A stretch of 53,888 bases of DNA, from the IMG/VR virus record IMGVR_UViG_3300030108_000869, positions 1 through 53,888 of that record. One strand, written 5' to 3'. The notes beneath the pieces were generated by a model. That model saw nothing but the letters and a program-made list of their open reading frames with translations. It was not told the DNA's origin and searched no databases. This DNA is from a virus. Shown here piece by piece: positions 24,501-33,115 of the stretch; within the stretch, counting starts at the first letter, position 1, and each line of letters starts with the position of its first letter. A program made the position numbers and the translations under genes.

Positions 24501-24792
24501 CAGGCATGCCAACTTCTGCATACTCAGGTTTCATATTTTGTATTTCTCTACCGTGGTCATTCATCTTTTTAATTATAGGACCGTATATATCTGTAGCTTC
24601 TTTGTTTACTACAAACTCACCAGGAGTAAGCCAAGCTGGTACAGTGTCAGTACCTTTAGGTTCTCCAGGATGATCATACATAGGTATTGAGGAAGTCATA
24701 GGAGGAACTTCCATTTGTCCTTCTGTAATATCAAACTCGAAAGACCTCATATTCCCATAGCGATCTTTTTGTGTAAACTTCTTTAACTTCAT
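21553..24792 (-). CDS. Internal virion protein with phage tail lysozyme domain
   Basis: 1079 residues, with AAAGGAG before the ATG. The N-terminal segment has GTDTVPAWLTPGEFVVNKEA, a motif common in phage structural proteins. Residues about 118-265 match the phage tail lysozyme type: LTDDAIAGIMGNIGVETG with the probable catalytic Glu, GMGLFQFD, LDYFVQSIYN. It would open the murein during DNA entry. A Lys/Glu coiled-coil follows (about 500-700), then alpha-rich regions. No separate endolysin is evident in the window, so this protein, or a gene I cannot recognise, may also serve lysis. Confidence 0.7.
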   Translation of the reverse strand: MKLKKFTQKDRYGNMRSFEFDITEGQMEVPPMTSSIPMYDHPGEPKGTDTVPAWLTPGEFVVNKEATDIYGPIIKKMNDHGREIQNMKPEYAEVGMPVPKPSKDVIAGEKFKNKRSRQSDIYNYLKENYPQLTDDAIAGIMGNIGVETGYTYEYTTRQNENTGDQMGPGMGLFQFDEQKKPYLNYLKANNKKDSMASQLDYFVQSIYNKDAVPHPKNESGFRIGKTNAENLQESFANKDAKAIALDIMNKHLKPGIPHADRRANKAEEIKELIDNKVFGDPSVYDKYREAGIQVPPSSDGFSLNIPNPFSGIKEKATSIVESVKDFIDPNDIGFKFTKPEKVNPFKEGGAVHLDPGGKIYGTTGQTTSAMDDDIMKLIFDSQQNVAKANEILNDNPLSSVQVPEDDSTTISFEDSPSVPEIIKPIPFGADDMVMESNIPDPIGRSNTKVTGFEEDVSDMLPLDQQTFVGNYSYDPQGLGMEELGMEMPPPYEAVDENMYDDDTGDIINLPRRNIYDDAFAKNDKREIGAVRSSIKGLKSRIKDRDKSITNLNPNDPKYAEKVARLRKEILDFENKLSEEESMLATKLAVAPGEGPEPLFKAKVKDADLIMAIQKNEKILTDKDATKSEKDLAQERLNALKAEYEKTESAKITNIINKAEANESEANLNNAASKIDDATANKISTDLANNASIINTSGANDPKNPNVQKAKDAMKFLFGDLIDAKEIGRAAAVYLGSRALGYDHNSSINYVAKQYLKRVDAKTAQIDKYIADNADKFEPISLQAFKDSRGDYSTLIPKGAKVRSTGERKPWFGKDTGPSGRMAYQFKIKTGEGDLTYWSFDINGKSRIGAGYSEDGSKVKGSDQFNEAARKKIPNIKDQMEELLNKHARKLTGVNKTTKAKIYEDYTNLTPANSAEEIAFWAQENGISLQRLGPGLKMAVIAAAENFTNPPDGKPPSKAESLIPYLEEATIKQRLDIMVPGLTQAKVGDEVVQVDTDTLMNINDRVKSVSQDINQFYNEAADIWNNRGTTKDGKPKGINPDTGKLWRKEYEEAAKKPENEGLTPYALFVIDITNKLSGVN

Positions 24793-24793
24793 A

Positions 24794-25228
24794 CTAAGCT
24801 CCTTTAGCTAACGGTCCGTATGTAACTTCTATTTCCTCAGAGACTTCGCCTCCACCTCTTTTATATCTTATCTTTGATAAAGGTCCCATCATCATTTCTG
24901 GTACCATACCACCATGATTAAACAAACCAAATGCTTTACCTGCAAGTAAGCCTAAGCCTACATAAGGTACAGCAGTTCCTAGTGCACCTAATGCACCCAT
25001 ACCACCAGTAGCAGCAGCTCCAGAACCTCCAAACAAACTACTTGACATTAGTTTACCTGCAGCAGCTTCACCTAATTTACCAGCAGCTGCACTACCTGCA
25101 GTTGAAGCAATAGTTTCCATAACACCTGGTTGTTGTGCTTGCATTGGTCCGGGATTTGGTTGAAATCTAGCAGCTTGTAGATTTTTTAATTGTTCCTCGT
25201 CAGATGGTCTTGCTAATTGTACAACCAT
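24794..25228 (-). CDS. Gly/Ala-rich probable virion protein
   Basis: 144 residues, overlapping the preceding gene's stop. The middle (residues 35-100) is Ala/Gly-rich and hydrophobic (AATGGMGALGALGTAVPYVGLGLLAGKAFGLF), which could insert in a membrane. It ends in a GGGEVSEEIEVTYGPLAKGA tail. Its place among ejected proteins suggests a small channel-forming or internal core protein, like T7 gp14. This is inference. Confidence 0.5.
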   Translation of the reverse strand: MVVQLARPSDEEQLKNLQAARFQPNPGPMQAQQPGVMETIASTAGSAAAGKLGEAAAGKLMSSSLFGGSGAAATGGMGALGALGTAVPYVGLGLLAGKAFGLFNHGGMVPEMMMGPLSKIRYKRGGGEVSEEIEVTYGPLAKGA

Positions 25229-25794
25229 TATTTACCTCCTCCACCAGTAGTAGTTTGAGTTTGTTGCTGAGGTGCTGAACCTAAATAGCCAAAGTATCTT
25301 GAAGCTACAGTACCAGGAGCATCTAACTTCTGTTGTTCATATGCTTGTCGTGTACTACCAACTTCACCAAGTCCTTTAGTACCTAATGCCATATCTTTTA
25401 CTCTTTGTTGTTGTATTTGCATTGATCTATCTGCTAATGCACCTGTTAAAGCTGCTTGATTACGAGCAGATCCTAATGATCCACCCATAGCTGCCCGACC
25501 TGCTGCAGTACCTGCAAGATTAGCCATATCTCTTTGAGTTGCACCTGTGTAATCAAATGCTCCTGTTCCTGCTATAGCTTGCTCAGATAATGCTTGCTGT
25601 GCTTTAAGTGCTGACTCTTGAGCAGGATCCAATGCAGCTACAACGCTGCTTGTATCACCTTCTTCAAGTTTACCAATATCACTTTCGTATCTATCAGTTA
25701 CATCACTTAGTACTCTTTCTAAATAAGGCTTGAACTCTGGATCAATACCTGATTGAGTAACTGTTTGTTGGGGTGCGCGTCTTCCTCCGCCCAT
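25228..25794 (-). CDS. Probable internal virion/ejection protein
   Basis: 188 residues, low-complexity Ala/Gln/Gly composition with amphipathic helices (LDPAQESALKAQQALSEQAIAG, AAGRAAMGGSLGSARNQAALTG) and a Gly-rich tail TTTGGGGK. Such Gln/Ala-rich helical proteins with GSLGSAR segments are common next to tail and ejection genes of marine podoviruses. No enzymatic motif is seen. Confidence 0.5.
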   Translation of the reverse strand: MGGGRRAPQQTVTQSGIDPEFKPYLERVLSDVTDRYESDIGKLEEGDTSSVVAALDPAQESALKAQQALSEQAIAGTGAFDYTGATQRDMANLAGTAAGRAAMGGSLGSARNQAALTGALADRSMQIQQQRVKDMALGTKGLGEVGSTRQAYEQQKLDAPGTVASRYFGYLGSAPQQQTQTTTGGGGK

Positions 25795-25797
25795 AAT

Positions 25798-26271
25798 TTA
25801 TTCTCCTATGACACCTCTTATTGAGGTATTTAATTTAGCATTATATCTTTTTGCTAATAGTTTACCATATCTCAATGAATCACTTTCCCCTCTCACTGAG
25901 TCTGCCCTCCAGTGTTTACCACCATGTTTCTTAGTATGCTCTATCATAGCATCAAATAATCTATATACTATAAAAGCATTATTTTTATTTTTTAAATTTA
26001 CAATACAATCTTTAACATCCATTACATAAGTATTATTATAGTAGTTAACATATGCATGCGCTGTTAAAAATCCTTGTATGTTCTGTTCTGTAAAATCACC
26101 TATAGCTAAATAGTGTGGATTTGTTTTTTGTTTTTCAACTATATCTAAAAAGTATCTCATCCATACTGCTTCGTTATAATTAAAACCATAAAACTCACCG
26201 TTAATTGTAACATATTCTTTCATTAAACGTATTGCGTCTAATGTATCATTGTCCTCTATTAATCTTATCAT
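25798..26271 (-). CDS. Possible GNAT-type acetyltransferase
   Basis: 157 residues. It starts MIRLIEDNDTLDAIRLMKEY, has IQGFLTAHAYVNYYNNTYVMDVKDCIVN in the middle and a helix YRLFDAMIEHTKKHGGK, an order like GNAT folds, but the usual acetyl-CoA loop (Q/RxxGxG/A) is not clear. Small GNAT-like proteins are frequent beside internal virion genes of T7-like and marine phages. The substrate is unknown. Confidence 0.4.
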   Translation of the reverse strand: MIRLIEDNDTLDAIRLMKEYVTINGEFYGFNYNEAVWMRYFLDIVEKQKTNPHYLAIGDFTEQNIQGFLTAHAYVNYYNNTYVMDVKDCIVNLKNKNNAFIVYRLFDAMIEHTKKHGGKHWRADSVRGESDSLRYGKLLAKRYNAKLNTSIRGVIGE

Positions 26272-27804
26272 TTATAGTTTTACCTCGAGCATTAAAACAT
26301 TTCCACTACCACCAAAATTATAACTACCACTAACACTACCAGTTGCAGTATAAGTTGCACCTTTTGTTAATGTTTCTGATTTTTTTGTAGCAGAATTTTG
26401 TTTATTTCTATTACTATTTGCCAAAGAAACTCCAACATTTAAAGTTGTAATACCAGATCCACTTACTGTTAAACTATTAGAAACAGTAGAATTATTACTA
26501 CTACCATCATCTTGCTCATCAGAACTACCTGTAGTAGCACTAACATTAGCAATAATAACTAAAAATGTACTAAAGTTATCATTATTAGTAGCTGTAAGAG
26601 TAGCAAATGCAGTTGAATTACCACTATAAGCACCTTGAACAACCTGCATTATAACACCAAAGTTAACGTTAGTAGCTGTAAGGTTTCCTGTAGTTATCTT
26701 ATCCGCATTAATGTTTGCGGCAGAAATACTTGTTGAATCAATTCTATCTGATGAAATAGTTCCTGAACTTATTTTATCAGCAGCTATAGTTGCTGAAGTT
26801 AAGTCACCTGCTACAAGGCTTCCAGCTACAGTTGAATTACCTCTAATATTAACATTATTAAAGTCAGCATTACCAGATCTATCTATTTGCCAACCTGCTA
26901 AACTACCTGCTTGATCACTATAGTTATCTGATTGCAATACAGAACCTATAGGTATAAATCCTTCTACAGTTCCAAATGTTATTATTTGTCCTGGAGCATT
27001 ACCTGTTTCATTAGTAACTTCTAAAGTTTCTACATGAAAACTTACTTGCCAATGCTTTTTATTAATACTATTTGCACCGCTCATAGCAACAGTAATAGGA
27101 ACATACTGCCAACCTAAAGTTGATAAAGCCGCACTATTTCCTAAAGTAAAGGTACCTGAATCATAATCATATCCGACTATTACAGCACTTGTTGCAGTAC
27201 CAGATGTATCTACCGATGGTGCTGAAGGTTTATCAGCATCTGTAGCTGCTACATTATAATATAATATACCAGTAGCTACTGCACCACCATATAATAATTT
27301 AGGATCACTCCATTTAGCAGTAACTTGTTCACCAGTTGTTCCTATTATTCTAGCCTCGCAAAACCATATATTAGTACCAGATCTATTTAATTTAGTTTTA
27401 TCCCAAAATTGGGATGCAGTCCAACTTCCATCACTTACAGTATATTGCACTGAACCCGGATTATCCGGTCTATTTTGAGTTTCTCTATATTGTTTTATTA
27501 CAAAATTTACTGGCTTATTTGAATATTCTGCAAAAGTAACTCCAACTAAAGGTAATGTAGGATACGCATCTGTATATGGAACATAGGCTACATAACCATT
27601 AGCTTCTTCAAATGGTGTAAACTGTTGACCTTTACCCTCTAGTGTTCTAGCGTATACAGCAACTAAAGATGGAGAAGTATTTACAGATTCATTTATATTA
27701 TCTATTTGATGTTGCATTCTATTAGTAGCTTCAGTAACTGATTTTTCCCAAGCTAATGTAGCAGTATCTTTATTAGGATCTAATGAAGGTTCATTAATTG
27801 TCAT
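26272..27804 (-). CDS. Tail protein (fibre/spike-like)
   Basis: 510 residues. The frame opens at 27852, but the ATG at 27804 has GGAGGAACAAG upstream and overlaps the previous stop. The N-terminus is helical (ATLAWEKSVTEATNRMQHQIDNI) and the middle is beta-rich. Residues about 340-385 are a repeat (ITADKISSGTISSDRIDSTS-like) of the type seen in central tail-fibre proteins such as lambda J and DUF1983. The C-terminus is Ser/Asn/Thr-rich beta structure. It probably sits at the tail tip and helps host recognition. Confidence 0.55.
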   Translation of the reverse strand: MTINEPSLDPNKDTATLAWEKSVTEATNRMQHQIDNINESVNTSPSLVAVYARTLEGKGQQFTPFEEANGYVAYVPYTDAYPTLPLVGVTFAEYSNKPVNFVIKQYRETQNRPDNPGSVQYTVSDGSWTASQFWDKTKLNRSGTNIWFCEARIIGTTGEQVTAKWSDPKLLYGGAVATGILYYNVAATDADKPSAPSVDTSGTATSAVIVGYDYDSGTFTLGNSAALSTLGWQYVPITVAMSGANSINKKHWQVSFHVETLEVTNETGNAPGQIITFGTVEGFIPIGSVLQSDNYSDQAGSLAGWQIDRSGNADFNNVNIRGNSTVAGSLVAGDLTSATIAADKISSGTISSDRIDSTSISAANINADKITTGNLTATNVNFGVIMQVVQGAYSGNSTAFATLTATNNDNFSTFLVIIANVSATTGSSDEQDDGSSNNSTVSNSLTVSGSGITTLNVGVSLANSNRNKQNSATKKSETLTKGATYTATGSVSGSYNFGGSGNVLMLEVKL

Positions 27805-29987
27805 CTTGTTCCTCCGTCTTGAACTTCTATTTGAATACCTGATAAATTCCATGATGTTGATGTAGTTGTACCGTCATCTATTTTATAACTTATAAATCTA
27901 CCATTTAATCTAGCATCAGATTTATATGAAGTAGCTACATTAAATGTATTTGTGTTAGTAGAAGAACTTGTAAAATCTATTGTAGCTCCTGGGCTATTAC
28001 TTGAAATTGTTTTAACATTTAATGTACCAGTACCTTGAGTTAATAAAGCTATTGAGCTAAATGCTTCTGTATAAAACTCAGGTGTTATTGATAAGTTTTT
28101 ACGTTCTAAGAAAGAAGTATAAGGATCATCAGTATTATCTAATACTCTATGTGTATAACCTATATCCGCTGCTAAGATAGAAGAACCAGAGTTACTTGTT
28201 CCTGATGTACATACTTGTGCAAACACTGGAAATAATTTATCAAAGCTAACTGTAGTGTCACTCCAAGGTCTTTCAGCATTTACCGCTCCTTTAACGGGTG
28301 CTATAACACCAGATACAATTCCATTTAAATCTCTCACTGTCCAATTATTTAATCTATAATTATATATTAATGCTTCATTACAAACTGTGCTACTATTATT
28401 AATAGTGCCATTATCATTGTATGTAATTTTAGGATAGTTAATCCATATTTCATCTTCTTTTTGATTACGTAATATAAATAATTTATTAGCTTTAGCATTG
28501 TTTAAATGTTTATAAAAATAATCTCTAACTTTTGTATCAGCTATAGAAGTTATATTACCAGGATTTCCTGAAAATAAATATATATCATTACTACCTACAA
28601 CTAAATGTTTACCATTAAACTCTACAACACCAGCAGTTGTTTGTGCACCATACTGTGAAGTAACTGGTGAAAATGCAACAGGCGTTACAATACTATTAGT
28701 TAATCTTAAATTATGAATAGATGTATTTGTATAGATATACATATTACCTTGAAGCTGTACTAAGTCTTGTACAGTTGCAGTATCTGATAATGTAAATTCA
28801 TCTGCAGTATTTGTTCCTGCTGCAAATGGATTCCAGTTTTGTGGTACTGAACCTGGTACCGCTACATCTGAAGTTCTTACAACTCCTGGTAAGCTACGTA
28901 CAACTCCAGCAGTTGTAGTTTCTTTTAAATTACCTGCAACTAAAAAGTTACCAAAAGATCTTATAACACCACAGCTAGTAGCTATAGGATTTCTTGATAT
29001 AACAAAACATCTTACAATATCATCTTGTAGTATATTAACATTAAAAATAATATTAGTAGTATTAGTTTCAGGGTTATGATATATACCGTATTGAAAATTA
29101 TTATTATCAGCGCCAGTAGGATTAGTTGCAGGACTTGCTGGTACATCTCCTGGTACAAAGTTAGCTGCATTAGGTGTATTACTTCCCGCATTAGTTGCCG
29201 CAGATATTGGAGCACACTCAGTTGTACTTTGATTTGGACTTTGTTTAGTTACAAATAAAGTGTTCTTAGTAAAATCTATTTTTTGTCCTAAATCAAATAG
29301 TAAAGGATTTTCTGGTGTAACTCCCGTATCACCAAATGCTAATTGAACAGTAGCTTCTAACACTTTAGGTGCTGAGTTATATGATTCCCATCCTGGTAAT
29401 TTAGCAAAGTTAGGTACACTACCAATAGCAGTATTATCGGTAGTATCCATTATATAATGTGGTGCTTGTATACCATTGTTTACTATTAAACAAAAGCCTC
29501 CGGCAAATTCAGTTGCTTGCCAATTACCTTTATCTTCACCTGAAGTAGTATACCCAGCATCAAATCCTGCATCAGTATAAGATGTACTATTAACAGTTCT
29601 ACTAAATGAAGGTGTTACATCGTTTATAGTACCATCAGTTCTATAAAGAAATGTACGATGACCTACTACTACACTTCCATGTTTTTGCTCAATAACAAAT
29701 ACATAATAAGTAGTATTGGATGGCACTAAATTAGGATTATTCCACCATGTTATAAATACTATTTGACCAGCAGTATATGTATGAGAAGCACCACCACCAG
29801 TAGTTGGCATACTAGGATTTAAATCAGGTGTTAATGCTACATCACCTTTCATTTTATGTGCAGCCATATCTCTGAATCTTATATTTCTGGCATCAGTAAA
29901 TACATTAGGCGCTAACCCAACTGTTGGTGTATCTTTAACTACACCAAATTGTGGTAAGTTATTAATAGGTACAACTTTATTTGCCAT
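27801..29987 (-). CDS. Tail tubular protein B-like (tail nozzle)
   Basis: 728 residues. The N-terminus (PINNLPQFGVVKDTPTVGLAPNVFTDARNIRFRDMAAHKMKGD) is typical of phage proteins that form the lower tail tube: a run defining N-x-R-FRD just after the start. The rest is beta-rich with repeated loops. SQYGAQTTAGVVEFNGKHLVVGSNDIYLFSGN is a propeller-like stretch also seen in such proteins. Position between nrdJ and fibre genes fits tail assembly. The assignment is by pattern, not alignment. Confidence 0.6.
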   Translation of the reverse strand: MANKVVPINNLPQFGVVKDTPTVGLAPNVFTDARNIRFRDMAAHKMKGDVALTPDLNPSMPTTGGGASHTYTAGQIVFITWWNNPNLVPSNTTYYVFVIEQKHGSVVVGHRTFLYRTDGTINDVTPSFSRTVNSTSYTDAGFDAGYTTSGEDKGNWQATEFAGGFCLIVNNGIQAPHYIMDTTDNTAIGSVPNFAKLPGWESYNSAPKVLEATVQLAFGDTGVTPENPLLFDLGQKIDFTKNTLFVTKQSPNQSTTECAPISAATNAGSNTPNAANFVPGDVPASPATNPTGADNNNFQYGIYHNPETNTTNIIFNVNILQDDIVRCFVISRNPIATSCGVIRSFGNFLVAGNLKETTTAGVVRSLPGVVRTSDVAVPGSVPQNWNPFAAGTNTADEFTLSDTATVQDLVQLQGNMYIYTNTSIHNLRLTNSIVTPVAFSPVTSQYGAQTTAGVVEFNGKHLVVGSNDIYLFSGNPGNITSIADTKVRDYFYKHLNNAKANKLFILRNQKEDEIWINYPKITYNDNGTINNSSTVCNEALIYNYRLNNWTVRDLNGIVSGVIAPVKGAVNAERPWSDTTVSFDKLFPVFAQVCTSGTSNSGSSILAADIGYTHRVLDNTDDPYTSFLERKNLSITPEFYTEAFSSIALLTQGTGTLNVKTISSNSPGATIDFTSSSTNTNTFNVATSYKSDARLNGRFISYKIDDGTTTSTSWNLSGIQIEVQDGGTR

Positions 29988-29997
29988 TTAATTCTCC

Positions 29998-31767
29998 TTA
30001 AGCACATTCCTTTTGACCAGTCTGCGGATCTATAAAACAAGCCTCAACTTGCTCCTCTTCTTTAACTGTCTCAAGCGCATTTGCGTTCTTCTCTTTTTCT
30101 TCCACGGTTTGAAGGACTCCGAATCGTTTACCACTAAGTCTAAACGTGGTACATCCTTTCGCCCCGCCTTTCCAGGCATCAACATAAACTTGTTTGAAAT
30201 CTTCATATGTAACTTCATCACCTACATTACAGGTTTTTGAACACGCACTATCTATATAGTTTTGTGCCAATAATAGTACAGCCAAATGCTCATTAACATT
30301 TATATCATTGGCTCCACGTCCTTCGATTCCTTTATTGTAAGCATAATCTTTTACTCTCTCTGTCTTAGGCCCTTCAAAAGTTTGTATAGTTCTATCATAG
30401 TAATGACTAAATACAGGTTCAATACCTCCACTAACATTATCAGCAACTAAACTAATAGTACCTGTTGGTGCTATTGAAGTTAAGTGACTATTACGAATTC
30501 CATATTCTCTAATTAATTTTTTAACTGAAGCTGGTAATCCTCGAACAAAGTTTGATTTTAAATAATCTTCTCTATATAATGGGAAGGCACCCTTTTCTTT
30601 TGCTAATAATGCGGATGCTTTATATGTAGTATCACGTAAACATGCAAATACTTTTTCAGCCCATATCATAAAATCTTCAGAAGCATATGGCTTACCAAGT
30701 AATTCACCAGCATTTGCTAAGCCAGTAACACCTAAGCCCATTCTTCTTTTATCTTTAGCTTCGTCAGCTTGTTTCTTTAATGGATAAATTGTTCTATCAA
30801 TAACATTATCCATAGCTCTTACTACTTCGTATATATCTGATTTAAATCTTTTGAAATCAAATTCAAAATGTGATTCAGCTACTTCACCACCTGCAATTTG
30901 TTCTTCATCTAAGTACTTTGTTAAATTAAATGAACCTAGTAAGCACGCGCCATATGGTGGTAGCGGTTGCTCACCACACGGATTTGTAGCAAATATATCT
31001 TCACAGTAATAAAGGTTATTCATTTCACCTATACGATCAATAAATAAAACACCAGGCTCAGCCCAGTCCCAAGTGCTATCCATGATTTTATCCCAAAGGT
31101 CTCTTGCGCATATCGTTCTGTATGGCTTTCCCTGGAATTCCAACGTAAAGCTGCTATCCAAATCATTAGTCAATGCCTCCATAAATTTATCAGTTATACC
31201 AACACTAATATTAAAACCAGTAAGCTTATCAGAATTACGTTTAGCCATAATGAATTCTTCAATATCCGGATGGTCGACTCTGAGGACACCCATCTGCGCC
31301 CCACGTCTGTGTCCTGAGCTAGCGATGGTTTGACACACAGCATCAAAGATACCCATGAAGGAAACAGGGCCGCTAGCCTGGCTATCGAGCGATTTAATTT
31401 TGTCACCTCTTGGTCGGATGCGACTAAAATCATAACCAATCCCACCCCCTCTACGCATTGTTTCAGCAGCTTCACTGGCCTTCTCCATTATACTGTTCAT
31501 GTTATCCTCGATTACTCCTGACACGAAACAGTTATATGCAGTTGTAATTCTATTAGATCCTATAGCAGCTTGTACTCTACCTGCTGGTAAGAATCTCATA
31601 TTGCCTAATATATCTTCTAGCTTATACCGATGTTCATCATCATCTGATAAAGTTCTTGATATTCTTTTAATTTTTTCATCAAAGCTTTCGTCTTTTTGTC
31701 TATATTTCATTTCATCTATTTCTTTTGATATAGATGATTCTGGTCCTAAATATTCTGTATTATGCAT
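29998..31767 (-). CDS. nrdJ: Class II (B12-dependent) ribonucleotide reductase
   Basis: 589 residues, with AGGGGG before the ATG. FLPAGRVQAAIG, YNCFVSGV, RRGGGIGYDFSRIRPRGD, NPCGEQPLPPYGACLLG with the NxCxE active-site pattern, and APTGTISLVADNVSGGIEPVF are reductase signatures. The single-gene form without an R2 partner points to class II NrdJ, which uses adenosylcobalamin. The C-terminus ends with a Cys pair (ACFIDPQTGQKECA) for reduction by thioredoxin. It makes dNTPs from ribonucleotides. Oddly it is in the structural half, behind its own late-type motif, not with the nucleotide genes at 3-5 kb. Confidence 0.93.
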   Translation of the reverse strand: MHNTEYLGPESSISKEIDEMKYRQKDESFDEKIKRISRTLSDDDEHRYKLEDILGNMRFLPAGRVQAAIGSNRITTAYNCFVSGVIEDNMNSIMEKASEAAETMRRGGGIGYDFSRIRPRGDKIKSLDSQASGPVSFMGIFDAVCQTIASSGHRRGAQMGVLRVDHPDIEEFIMAKRNSDKLTGFNISVGITDKFMEALTNDLDSSFTLEFQGKPYRTICARDLWDKIMDSTWDWAEPGVLFIDRIGEMNNLYYCEDIFATNPCGEQPLPPYGACLLGSFNLTKYLDEEQIAGGEVAESHFEFDFKRFKSDIYEVVRAMDNVIDRTIYPLKKQADEAKDKRRMGLGVTGLANAGELLGKPYASEDFMIWAEKVFACLRDTTYKASALLAKEKGAFPLYREDYLKSNFVRGLPASVKKLIREYGIRNSHLTSIAPTGTISLVADNVSGGIEPVFSHYYDRTIQTFEGPKTERVKDYAYNKGIEGRGANDINVNEHLAVLLLAQNYIDSACSKTCNVGDEVTYEDFKQVYVDAWKGGAKGCTTFRLSGKRFGVLQTVEEKEKNANALETVKEEEQVEACFIDPQTGQKECA

Positions 31768-31792
31768 TATTGCACCCCCTAAAATTACGATG

Positions 31793-31808
31793 TTATAGGG
31801 GACATTTA
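31793..31808 (-). promoter_or_regulatory. Putative late promoter, copy 3 (nrdJ)
   Basis: On the - strand this reads TAAATGTCCCCTATAA and ends 25 bases before the nrdJ ATG. Its first three bases are the stop codon of the gene at 31806. It would start the transcript of nrdJ, tail and ejection genes down to 13750. Confidence 0.55.
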
Positions 31809-32228
31809 ATTATCTTTCATTTTACCGATTTTATCAACTAATACATTAATTTGAGCTTCTAATGCACGCTCTTCTGGACGCTTCTTTCTAGCACCTAAGT
31901 AACCAGCTAATATCCATAGTACTCCAATAACTACAGCTATACCAATCATATACTGCATGAAGTTTGCAATAGCGAAAGACATTAGTTCGTAAAACGAATT
32001 TATCTGTCCATCTTCACCACCGTAATCGGCAGCACTTAAAGGCGCATCATCCACTGCTATGCTTCCAGCCAGGGCACCACCCGCAGTCACACCTGCAACT
32101 ATCGCAGGACTTGACGTCATCAGACTTGCAACAGCCGCAGCGCCAGAAGCGCCAGCACCCGTAACAATATCTGAAAAATCTGTTCGGCAACCCGCTAATA
32201 ATAATATAGGCAGTATTAAATACCTCAT
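31806..32228 (-). CDS. Lipoprotein-like membrane protein
   Basis: 140 residues. The N-terminus MRYLILPILLLAGC ends in a lipobox-like LLAGC, suggesting a lipoprotein signal. An Ala/Gly-rich region follows, then one membrane span (YMIGIAVVIGVLWILAGYLG, about 92-111) and a charged helix to the end. Lipoprotein plus inner-membrane span could link the two membranes like a unimolecular spanin, though the long second span is unusual. Lysis or virion-envelope roles are possible. It sits with several other small membrane genes. Confidence 0.5.
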   Translation of the reverse strand: MRYLILPILLLAGCRTDFSDIVTGAGASGAAAVASLMTSSPAIVAGVTAGGALAGSIAVDDAPLSAADYGGEDGQINSFYELMSFAIANFMQYMIGIAVVIGVLWILAGYLGARKKRPEERALEAQINVLVDKIGKMKDN

Positions 32229-32479
32229 AAAGTTTTCTCCTTATCATCTTTCCTCCTCTCTTTAAATTTACATTGTTCTCTCATAGTTAACTGTGGTTGA
32301 AACTTTTCTTTTACGTTAGTACTATTACAATTATCTATAAACATCATCAATGCTTTAAATGCAAATCCTTGAAATATTAATTTATTATTGTTATAAAATT
32401 TTCCTCGATCTCTATTTATTTCTAGTTTATATTGTTTATGTGCATATTTCAAAGTATTCCTCGTTGTACAAACATCCAT
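32225..32479 (-). CDS. Hypothetical small protein
   Basis: 84 residues, ATG inside the end of the previous membrane gene. It contains YKLEINRDRGKFYNNNKLIFQGFAFKALMMFIDNC, a small beta-hairpin-like and helix unit, and a basic tail FKERRKDDKEKTL. No family is recognised. The start is uncertain because the upstream overlap is 31 bases. ATGA-type overlap with the next gene supports it being read. Confidence 0.5.
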   Translation of the reverse strand: MDVCTTRNTLKYAHKQYKLEINRDRGKFYNNNKLIFQGFAFKALMMFIDNCNSTNVKEKFQPQLTMREQCKFKERRKDDKEKTL

Positions 32480-32925
32480 AAAGTCCCTACGATGGACCCT
32501 ACAAATACGATTCCTAATAATATGATTCCTACTACTTGAATCATATTTCTACGTAGCTCAGCTTGTTTATATAAGGTTTCTTGTCGTTCTTTACGAATTT
32601 TAGCTTGCATTTTTAAAAGATCACTCCATGCATTTGGACCATGTACCATATTAATCCATGTACGTAATTCTTCTTCCATAGCTTCTGCTTTCTTTTTAGC
32701 TGCAAACGCATCCATAGCTTCTTGTTCTACACTACTCCCTGCAAATAATTTTTTAAATAAAGGTGGATTTTTAGACATCTTAGCTGCATGATTTACATCA
32801 GAGACTGCTCCCATCCATCTTCCTATATCGCCGTACATTGACTCGACATCTTTTCCCATTTGGAAGCCCTTCTTAATTAACGTGAAGGCGGTTGAGGCCG
32901 TCGCGAGAGCTGTTACAGGATCCAT
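32449..32925 (-). CDS. C-terminally anchored membrane protein
   Basis: 158 residues, with AGAGAGG before the ATG. It starts MDPVTALATASTAFTLIKKGFQMGKDVE, has a charged helical middle rich in Lys/Glu (about 75-125), and ends in one membrane span (IIQVVGIILLGIVFVGSIVGTLWMFV region, about 130-152). The same MDPVTALA start occurs in marine phage proteins of unknown role that I remember beside holin-like genes. Its placement suggests lysis or tail-membrane work. Confidence 0.55.
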   Translation of the reverse strand: MDPVTALATASTAFTLIKKGFQMGKDVESMYGDIGRWMGAVSDVNHAAKMSKNPPLFKKLFAGSSVEQEAMDAFAAKKKAEAMEEELRTWINMVHGPNAWSDLLKMQAKIRKERQETLYKQAELRRNMIQVVGIILLGIVFVGSIVGTLWMFVQRGIL

Positions 32926-32938
32926 ATATTATACCTCT

Positions 32939-33115
32939 CTATTCTTTTTTCCTCGGTATACAATATGCTTTCACATATATTTTGTCCCCTGCTATTCTTT
33001 GATTGTGATTTTGTTGTGCAACTTTTCGAGAATATTCTAAACAAGTGTCTAAGTTATTAAAATATACGGGCTCTTGTTCTTTACTCGCTAAGAATACAAT
33101 CAGCACCCATAACAT
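32939..33115 (-). CDS. 58-residue signal-peptide-like protein with Cys pair
   Basis: ATG overlaps the previous stop (TAATG at 33117-33113). The hydrophobic N-terminus MLWVLIVFLASKEQE resembles a signal or anchor. The remainder has NNLDTCLEYSRKVAQ and AYCIPRKKE, with one Cys near residue 25 and another near 52 that could form a disulphide outside the membrane. It resembles in plan the 84-residue protein at 50657. Function unknown. Confidence 0.5.
   Translation of the reverse strand: MLWVLIVFLASKEQEPVYFNNLDTCLEYSRKVAQQNHNQRIAGDKIYVKAYCIPRKKE

Noticed and set aside
31047-31056. GGC-TCA-GCC as a third copy of the early hairpin
   Set aside because: Only a 3-bp stem inside nrdJ, with no matching flanks or T-tract.
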